Shown one piece after another: positions 56,435-64,000 of a DNA stretch of 64,000 nucleotides; the stretch's first letter is position 1; each line of letters begins with the position of its first letter. Source of the stretch: Aphrocallistes beatrix (Eukaryota > Porifera > Hexactinellida > Sceptrulophora > Aphrocallistidae); contig OY725493.1 of NCBI GenBank assembly GCA_963281255.1, forward strand, positions 4,061,857-4,125,856, written 5' to 3'. The notes below the pieces were generated by a model. The model was not told where the DNA came from. It worked only from the letters and a program-made list of their open reading frames with translations, and searched no databases. A program made the translations under genes and the position numbers.

Positions 56435-57125
56435 GATTAATCATCATATGATTGCACAATAGGTTATATTTAATGAATTCAGTGATTTTCAGAAGCTGAT
56501 AAGGACATTTATGAGTTTTGCTTACAACTGAGCTGTGGATGGTTAATTAATGCATTTTGGTCAGTTGGGGTCATATCTTGAAAATCGCAATAACCAGGCA
56601 TTTAAATTTGATCTTATTTGATAACTAATAGACTACTTCCTATTAAACAATTATATAATTTCCACGACTAAATTCAATGGTTTACGAGTTATTAGACAAT
56701 TTATCATATTGGTCACACTTGGTAATTTGTCCAAAAACTTGTAAACCATGAAATTTAAACGTGGAAATTATATTATTGCTTAATTAATTAATAAGAAGTA
56801 GTCTATTGGCTATCAAATAAGATCAAATTTGAATGCATAGTTATTGCGAATTTCAAGATATGACCCCAACTGACTAAAATGCGTTTCCATAGCAACGTTG
56901 AAATGTAGCAACAGCTCATGAAAAAAAATTCGAATTAATATCCCATTCAAAGCTTGGTTCTATGCAAAAAACTTTCATTAATAATTAAAAACACTCAGAA
57001 GTGCCCTTTTAAACTGGCTCTGAAAATCACTAAATCTATTGCGCAATGATATGATGACTATCAAAATTTTAGCAACGGATATGGGTACTTTGATACCATA
57101 TTTATATATGTTGGTAATTTCTATA
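56435..57125. mobile_element. Foldback element related to 45771-46826
   Basis: Arms pair through GATTAATCATCATATGATTG / CAATGATATGATGACTAnC and CTACTTCCTATTA / TAAGAAGTAGTCTATTGG around a centre near 56710. It shares the TACTTTGATACCATATTTAT end segment with the 46 kb copy. No coding. Confidence 0.7.
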
Positions 57126-57583
57126 TATTTGTAAAAATTCTAAACGAAATATACTAAAAATATCGAAATTCGCAACTTTAAAATAGGAGATATTTGGAGA
57201 GTCATTCTACTACAATACTAAATAATTGCACTGGAAATTGTATAGTGAATTAGATTTGATAAGTTTTTGCAACAAAATATCATGAATTATATGAATGAAT
57301 TTTTCCAATAATTCTTAATTCAGGATTCTGAATTATTCGAATTATTCATTAATTCATGAATTAGTCAACTTAGCTTATGATTGACTACTTCAGCTTGAAT
57401 TATGAATTATTCGAATAATTCATAATTCTTTGCCATTTTTTTATGAATTAGTCAACTTAGATCGATAGTGCTAAATTCATTGACCACTGTAACTCCAGAT
57501 AGGGCACATTCAAAGTATTAAGTACTATCAATCATAAAATGGTAAATCCATAATTTGAATCGTGAGAATATGAAGAATTTATA
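57126..57583. other. Non-coding; GAATTATTC cluster
   Basis: About 57295-57470 repeats GAATTATTCGAATTATTC-like words in both orientations, an AT-rich low-complexity foldback. Nothing else seen. Confidence 0.4.
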
Positions 57584-58058
57584 CACTCCCTTGACAAAAG
57601 TATTCGTACACTCCAACATTTCCCACCCAAATTGTTATAATACTAATCAATTTTTGAAGTCTTAACATCTAATCAGTAACAGATACACTAAATCTGGCTT
57701 AAAATTCGTTTCCTTCACATTCAAATTACTTACTTTATTAGCTGTCAACTTAATTACTCTCCTTCAAGATGAAGTATTTTCGGAATTTGCTACCCTATGG
57801 CACATATCACGAGTTATCACCATTGTATATGATGGCATTAGTACGAGGTGGCACAGTTTGAAAATATTTAACCTTATGGGAGATGAATCAAGTGGAAAGA
57901 TTATAAAATGAGTAATTCGAATATGGAGAATTCGAAATTGAAGTTTAATTAAGCGTATCTCTTACAAATTAAATGCCCTTGACTCGCTAAATAACTTAGT
58001 ATTATAACTATTTGTATGGCAAATTTTGGGGTGTACGAATACTTTTGTACAGGCAGTG
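57584..58058. mobile_element. R4 MITE, complete copy
   Basis: 475 bp, TA on both sides, CACTCCCTTGACAAAAGTAT / ATACTTTTGTACAGGCAGTG. Near-palindromic. Confidence 0.88.
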
Positions 58059-58431
58059 TATGAAGCGTCGAAAATATAATGAATTCTCGAAAGGTTACGA
58101 TTATGGACAGGGTTACGAACAAATTGAACGCTCTAAGTAAAAAGAAAAATCAATGCAATATTTTCACATTCTTTGTGCTACTAGGAAATACATTTTGACT
58201 AACTGAGACTGCCCATCTCGAAAGCAGTAAAACTAATAAATTGTGCCAACTGATGATATGCAATAACTTCCTGTTCACCACAATATATTTTACTGCTAGA
58301 ATACAAAATTATCATTATAGAGTAATTTATTCTGCACATTCTACAACAAAATGATAAATTACACCATGCCTAAAAACGTCAACCAAGCAGGATAGACCTT
58401 AAAAATGTTTTGCTAGCATTATATAATATTA
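58059..58431. other. Intergenic, nothing recognised
   Basis: AT-rich; a short echo of the AACCATGCAGAATAGGC-type segment near 58365-58400 suggests foldback-family debris. No gene. Confidence 0.3.
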
Positions 58432-58433
58432 CA

Positions 58434-60049
58434 AGCGCGATTCGCTTGCTTGCGCTGCGCGACTAGCGGACACTTGAAGGTACCCTTTGGGTACCAGGGC
58501 TCACAATCATTCATTATAAGGGAGATAACACCTCTAAATATGTGTGTCTTATTGTTATAATCGATATCACTAGAAAAATCATCAGATTTGTCAGTTTTTA
58601 ATTTTTTTGATGGGTAATGATGACGTCATAACAGGGTGATGAGTCATCATTTTTTATTATAGTTGTATCACATGTGAAGAATTATAATATACACATCCAA
58701 TTAAAATTTCAGCCTTCTATCACCTAAAATGGCTGAGTTATAGTCGAAAAACTGAAAATTGCGATAAATGCGATGAATTTCACCTAATACTATTACAAAA
58801 GTTATCACCAGTACTAAAGGGAAGAAGCAACTAGCGTATGAAGACTATATCTACGTCTTTCAAAAGAAACTATGGGTGTAATGCTAGGATTAAGATCTTG
58901 GATAATTCAATCGTCGATGCAATTAACGATCACACACATACTCCTGCGATGAATCGCGTAGAAGTTCAAAGCTGCGTCATGGAATTAAGCGTAAATCAAT
59001 AGAATCCCAAGAGACTCCTCAACAAATTATATCATCTGCTGTGATAAATATTAACCATAGTGCTGCCGGCATAATTCCTCCAATAAGAACCATTAGAAGG
59101 TGTATACGTCGATATAGGCAGAACGAAGGTATACCCCATCCGATACCACAGTAGCAAGCGAAATGGATATTCCTGAAGAATTTAAGTTAACAACCCATGG
59201 TGAACAATTCCTCCTATTTGATTATGGAAAAGGTTCAAGTAGTAGAATGCTCATATTTTCCGCATCAACTAATCTTGACCTTTTAAATAGATTTAAATTG
59301 TGGTTAGCTGACGGTACCTTTAAGACAGTTCCACAATTTTTTTACCAGTTATATACAATCCATGCTTTCTCCAATGGTTAAGTATTCCCCTGTATATATG
59401 CTTTACTCTCAGATAAGAAAGAGGAAACTTATAACACATTATTTCTTCAACTCAAGACCCTAAAAATTGGTCTCAATCCTTCAGTTGATTTTGAGCAGGC
59501 GGCAATCAATGCTTTTAGAGCTAATTTTTCCTGTAGCCACTATCGATGGATGTTTTTTTCACTTTTCTCAGAATATTTATCGAAGAATCCAGTCAGGAGG
59601 ATTGCAACACCAATATATGGCTGATGAAACTTTCTCAAACAACGTGGAGATGCTAGCAGCATTAGCATTTGTTCTTTTGAATGACGTAATAAATGCATTC
59701 GATATGGTTGTAATTCGAATATATTCAATGATTTTAAAGGATTTTCGAGTTTGCTGAAATTTTAATATAATGTGTATATTAATATATCTCAAACATGATA
59801 CAACTCTCATAAAAAATGATGACTCATCACTGTTATGACGTCATCATTACACATTAAAAAAAAAAAAGAAAAATTGACAAAATTTGTGATTTTTTGAGTG
59901 ATATCGATTATAACAGTAGGATAGACATATTTAGAGATGTTATCTATCATATAATTAATCAATGTGAGCCTAGGCGCCCAAAGGGCGTCTCCGGCGAACG
60001 CAAAGCGTCCGCCACCCGCGGAGCGAAAGCACGCGAAGCGCGCTTGTAT
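58434..60049 (+). mobile_element. MULE (FLYWCH/MULE transposase) bounded by inverted R1 sequence
   Basis: Left: R1 head and body 58434-58762, head-first. Right: R1 body and head 59755-60049, inverted. Between them, about 58765-59000 holds decayed FLYWCH-type coding (TKGKKQLAYEDYIYVFQKK). It continues to SIESQETPQQIISSAV and IPPIRTIRRCIRRYRQNEG (about 59010-59125). The MULE core follows: EEFKLTTHGEQFLLFDYGKG, KLWLADGTFKTVPQFFYQLY (DGTF carries the first catalytic Asp), LNPSVDFEQAAINAFRANF and GCFFHFSQNIYRRIQSGGLQ (about 59163-59700). There are several stops and frameshifts. The last codons (from about 59706) are a scrap of the CAGGGTGG MITE. Inverted flanks of about 300 bp fit long-TIR MULEs, but two independent R1 insertions cannot be excluded. 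Confidence 0.7.
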
Positions 60050-60616
60050 ATATACAAACATGAATCGAGTTTTAATCGTAAGGATAAACATGGTGTCAAA
60101 TTGCACATATCCATTGGCAGAATTATGATGCCATCAAATCATTGGAAAATATATTATACAAAGACGAATTAGAGGATTTTCATCGTTTTTCAAATCAACT
60201 AGCTTGGTACTACCTGAAAATCATTTGCTTAGTGTTTTAAAACACGCTATAAAATCCTCTAATTTATCCAATACAAAGTCTATTGCACAATAATGATGCT
60301 TATTACAATTAAATAGTATGTGCAATTTCACACCTTCCGGTTGGTGTTTTTCTGGAACTAAACTATTATTTGATAATATTAAAACTATATGTTTATTAAT
60401 AATAACTTACCAAGTACGAGTTTCCATTTTCTTGTTCCTGAGAAATAAAACGATTACGTATAGTATGAAGCATTTAGAGATACATGTAGTGTCTCTAAAA
60501 CAATCAGCAAAAGAATTTGACTAGTTAAAAATCTCAAAATCTTATAGATTTTATGTACGAATAAATATTACATTTGAAAGGAATATTTTACTATTAAAAC
60601 TATATACGTATATATA
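60050..60616. repeat. Outer box, small foldback and spacer
   Basis: The outer box in inverse (GAGTTTTAATCGTAAGGAT) is at 60066-60086. A foldback of about 220 bp follows at about 60092-60315 (CAAATTGCACATATCC / ATAGTATGTGCAATTTCACA, with GAATTAGAGGATTTT / AAAATCCTCTAATTTA). At 60590-60616 a second outer box (TTTACTATTAAAACTA) and TA run lead into the next R1 tail. Confidence 0.6.
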
Positions 60617-61093
60617 TATATCTGTAACGAATTGATTGAAGAAACTGCCCAGCACAGAAAGCTGATTTTTGGAATGCTTTTGGCTATGGCTCCACTAAGT
60701 TCTGAGCTCAGACGAAAATGTCGACTCATCATGGAATTATGACGTCATTGTCACCTTTTTTTATAATTAGAAATTTCAGTTTTTCGACCATAACTCAGCC
60801 ATTTTAGGTGATAGAAGGCTGAAATTTTAATAGAATGTGTATATTCATATACCTCACATATGATCATCAAAAAATGAAGACTCATCACTTTGTTATGACG
60901 TCAGCATTACGATCAAAAAATTTAAAAATTGACAAATGATTTTTTCGTGCAATATCGATTATAACATGAGGATAGACGTATTTAGAGATCTACCTTATAA
61001 TTAATCAATGTAACCTCAGGCGCCCGCAGGGCGCCTCTGGCAGACACAAAGTGTCCGCCAGTTGCGCAGCGCAAGCAAGCGAAGCGCGCTTGT
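60617..61093 (-). repeat. R1 full copy, tail-first
   Basis: From TCTGTAACGAATTGATTG through two TGACGTCA(/G) octamers (near 60738 and 60896) to the three hairpins (GGCGCCCGCAGGGCGCC, GTGTCCGCCAG pair, CAAGCGAAGCGCGCTTG). Confidence 0.88.
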
Positions 61094-61974
61094 GTCTATT
61101 ATGTTTCCAGTTGGGAATCCGGGATGTAAGAAACCAATTCCGGAATTCAATCAGTGATTAAAGCCCCGGAACCTGAATTCCAGGATTAAACTCTACATGG
61201 GAGCTGTTCAAACTTTACTACGCCTCAAGGGGAGGGGAGTAATTAAATGTAACAAAACGTGACAGAGGGGGGAAGGGGTTCATTGATGTGGTAATACGTA
61301 ACCAATTATATCAATTGATACCTATGATTATAATATGATAATTGATATTTAGTATTGAATTGACTATGTCACAATATCTTATATCTCCCCTTCAGCGTTC
61401 CGTAACATACCTTTTTGTTGCCAACAACAACAATGTCTCAAATGCTCAAATGATAAATGAGCCAACGCATTAATCATAAATAGCTTTGACCGGACCAGTT
61501 TTCAGAACAAAGGGTAGCTGCGACCATGTAGGAGGGGTTCTGCGTAGAGTTGCCAGACTCCAGGTTTGACCCGGACAGTTCTAGCGCTCTACGCACAGTT
61601 GGGCACGGGTGAGGCACAGGCCTCACCGGGCCCACCTTCACGCCGCCAATGCTCTTGCGAGTTAAACTAATACAAGGGCGCTCGCTTGCTTGTGTAGTGT
61701 GGTTAACGAACACTGTTCGTCAAGCTACTAACTATTCTAATGGATGAAGTATGTACACAAGGTTTTGGATCTTGTATAAAACAGAAGTCATTTGATATTG
61801 AAATTTCGAATCATAAAAGTATCATTTTACAAATACTTCCAGGCATCTGTATTTTCACAAGAACTAGTTGAATTTCGCCGAGTGCTCGATTTGTTTATAG
61901 ATGTCCCCATGTAGTTAATTTGGTTGGGAAATTTAATATAATGGTCAATCAGTATCTGACGGCTGGACTAAAAT
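61094..61974. other. Non-coding, with a GC-rich island and a diverged hairpin cassette
   Basis: 61480-61670 is clearly more GC-rich than its surroundings (AGGTTTGACCCGGACAG, CACAGGCCTCACCGGGCCCA). I could not assign it; a short B-box-like word is present but no tRNA fold was found. At 61674-61730 is a diverged R1 head (CAAGGGCGCTCGCTTGC, AACGAACACTGTTCGTC). No gene. Confidence 0.45.
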
Positions 61975-62960
61975 GAAATACCTTTCTCCAGGAATCCAGA
62001 ATGAAGTACTGAAATCACTTGGACATTCTTTACAAAGGAACTTAATTAACAGGATACAGACTGAATCTGTTGGGCTCAAAAGAACCAGTATTTTCAATTA
62101 TTTTGGACGAAACCACTGACATCAACCGAAAGGAACAAATTTCATTTTGTATTCGCTTTTGCAATGCTGACATGCAAAGTGAAGAAGTTTTCCTGGTTTC
62201 CACCTCACCAGCCGTACCAATCAATGCTGATAGTCTGCTCCACCTGGTAAAAACCTCGTTGCTGAGTTTCGGCATTCCACTTACTGGAATACGTAGTCAA
62301 GGGTACGACGGTGCTTCAAATATGTCAGGGAAGAATAATGGTCTGCAAGCCAAGGTTATTGCTGAAAATCCAAAGGCTTTGTATTTGTATTGTCTTGGTC
62401 ACCAGCTCGCTTTCATCAATTCCTCAAGTCATTATCTCACTCGGACGAATGAATGCGGTCGTTCACTTTATAAAAAATTCACCCAAGAAGTTGGATCGAT
62501 TTCAGACAATGATGGATGAGATAGAGAGGACAACTGCATGGCAGACTCAGAGCAGAACACTTTGGTTAGGTTCTATGCTGGGGAAATAAAGCTGGATAAC
62601 CTCCGCTTTGAGAGCATTTGGTTCGCCCGATGTAAAGGAATGCAGGACCAGCATACGATTGCAACATTGAGGGAAAAGCTAGTAGAAGATGCACTTAAGC
62701 TAATGATCCCGAATATGCACATGCTTTGTGTCATATATGTTTGTCTTCCCGTTACTACTTGCGAGGCGGAGAGATCTTTAGCATGCTACGAAGAATCCAT
62801 AACTTCATACGAAATTCTCAAACACAAGAGGTTGAACCATTGTTCAATTTTGGCCATTCATAGGGAGTTGACACAGATATTGACCCACTCATTGAGCAGT
62901 TCATTGATTCGACTGCTCAAAGGAGAGACATGTTTGGACCAAACCCCCAATAGATTCTCA
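61975..62960 (+). mobile_element. hAT-family transposase remnant (ZMYM1-like/DUF4371 type)
   Basis: It opens with YLSPGIQNEVLKSLGHSL (about 61980), then EPVFSIILDETTDINRKEQI (catalytic Asp region, about 62090), RSQGYDGASNMSGKNNGLQA (about 62295) and NPKALYLYCLGHQLAFI. It jumps to the C-terminal hAT dimerisation part MLCVIYVCLPVTTCEAERSL (about 62715) and HRELT, then DPLIEQF-type codons and RRDMFGP near 62935. The region between about 62480 and 62620 is shorter than in full hAT proteins, so there is an internal deletion. At least two frameshifts. The BED finger and the TIRs are not seen. Inactive. Confidence 0.78.
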
Positions 62961-63684
62961 TTTCTGATATTGTTTCCCATATCAGCTATTCAATTAAACA
63001 ATCGGTTATTTATTAACACAATAAACTGATATAATGAAAATATTTTAATTATAAATAAATATCAAACCTCGCCCCGCCCCCCATATTCATGCGATTCTGA
63101 GAGAAATTCTACGCCCATGGAGTATCCGGTTAGAATGAAATGTATTTCGGTCCAGTTATAGTATTATTAATCTATAAAAATCGGTCATAATGAAACATCG
63201 CTCATAACGGAGTAAAATCAAGTTCCGACTTCAATTTGGGAGTTGACTGAATTTACATACTTTATAGAAAAGATCTTATAATAAATCCGAGTTATTTATG
63301 TGTCCAAATATCGGGTAATTTATTTTTTGTTTGCATTATTTCATCTCTTTCTCGCAAATGGTTTTGCAAATCTTGTCCAGAGGAGGTCTTTGACCTAATA
63401 CAGTTTTTAAGAAGCTTTTTCTCAAATTCACAGCTTGTCAAATTTCCATGTTGGTAGTAATGCTGAAACTGCATGTACGGTGACTGGCATTTCATTAGGA
63501 CTTGAAAATAACTCCAACAACTTGACCCAACAGGGGCTTCCATTCAAAAAGCTAAATTATAAACGACATAGTTAATAGAATGTAACAAAGCAGCTCCAAA
63601 GTCCTCCAACTCGTTTGAAAAGTGAAAGAAAAGGAGGATATTTATTTGTATAAAAGTTTCATTGGCGACATACGAAAATTGACA
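62961..63684. other. Non-coding stretch
   Basis: No gene recognised. 63125-63215 has TCGGTCATAATGAAAC-like repeated words, reminiscent of one half of a CAGT-type MITE, but no ends were found. The minus-strand frames at 63292-63744 have no recognisable domain. Confidence 0.35.
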
Positions 63685-64000
63685 AGACAGGAATCCCTTG
63701 CCGTTCGCGGGGGTTACGTTCTTGAGAATTGCCGGGAACGACAAATCTGCGAACGAGACTAAAGGTTAACGAAAATCCTGGTTAGGTTCGAAGTATTCTA
63801 GAAGCTTCATTAAGTAACATCAATAATATCTTAAATGAAAGCTTTATGTGTTCTTCAAGTTAAGGGACAAATAAAGCTAGGGTCAATAAAATTTCAGTTT
63901 AATACTTAGGGTATTCAAAAAAATGATCCTACGTATATTTGTATATCAAAAGGAAATGAAAATTGGGCATTTTTCGATTTCCAATATTATATTTCAGAGG
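63685..64000 (+). repeat. R8 dispersed repeat, copy without the two insertions
   Basis: It matches 20683-20762, 21985-22101 and 22878-22960 in order and without gaps at the positions where the 20-23 kb copy carries the TTAA MITE (near 63815) and the CAGGGTGG MITE (near 63937). It begins with CCGTTCGCGGGGGTTACGTT-type sequence and continues past the window end. Confidence 0.75.

Noticed and set aside
61480-61670. GC-rich island as a tRNA or rRNA gene
   Set aside because: A B-box-like word is present, but no cloverleaf or rRNA signature could be drawn.
1-64000. CRISPR arrays, bacterial operons, riboswitches
   Set aside because: The repeats are transposon-derived, irregularly spaced and eukaryotic; nothing bacterial is present.

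Overview
The window is AT-rich eukaryotic, animal-type DNA that is packed with transposons and has very few host genes. Two host genes are clear: importin-9 (minus strand, 38659-35558) and uridine-cytidine kinase (plus strand, 55389-56174). Both match animal proteins over full length, and each is a single uninterrupted exon. Three weaker host loci show exon-like blocks with good splice signals (about 15.6-18.0 kb, 30.5 kb, 54.3 kb), and a fourth is a first-exon candidate at 50.3 kb. The transposon mix (P/THAP, MULE/FLYWCH, hAT, Tc1/mariner/maT, Harbinger-Myb, L2 LINE, Gypsy) suggests a TE-rich invertebrate. I cannot name the species from the sequence.

Layout. 0-5 kb: a dispersed repeat (called R1 here) broken by nested MITEs, then a broken Ty3/Gypsy retroelement. 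5-11 kb: a P-element-like THAP transposase gene cut up by at least five later insertions, then a mariner remnant. 12-20.3 kb: a very large inverted repeat (arms 1.6 and 1.2 kb) around a host-gene candidate with a Tc1 element in its intron, plus a tail-to-tail R1 pair. 20.3-25.9 kb: an L2 scrap, a TTAA-flanked palindromic MITE, several TA-flanked MITEs and a maT-type transposase. 26-29.3 kb: a hAT-type MITE, an integrase fossil and a tandem R1 run. 29.3-35.5 kb: sparse DNA with a tRNA-derived SINE and an inverted duplication of an uncharacterised gene. 35.5-38.7 kb: importin-9, with a MITE 53 bp upstream of its ATG. 39.4-48.8 kb: nested MITEs, a Harbinger-like element carrying only a Myb-type protein, a 5'-truncated L2 LINE and a Tc1 fossil holding two other elements. 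49-55 kb: mostly non-coding, with a Tc1-like fossil. 55.4-56.2 kb: uridine-cytidine kinase. 56-64 kb: foldback repeats, a MULE bounded by inverted R1 sequence, another R1 copy and a hAT remnant.

Four repeat systems organise the window. R1 is about 500-600 bp, with a GC-rich head of three hairpins, an AT-rich body with two TGACGTCA octamers and a tail ending near TCTGTAACGAATTG. R2, R3 and R4 are about 480-bp near-palindromic TA-flanked MITEs sharing a GGACAAAAGTATT box. A set of CAGT...ACTG MITEs each iterate their own short internal motif. A palindromic MITE with GGTTGGTGTTTCC ends has TTAA target duplications. Nesting gives a relative insertion order. No CRISPR, operon or bacterial feature is present.
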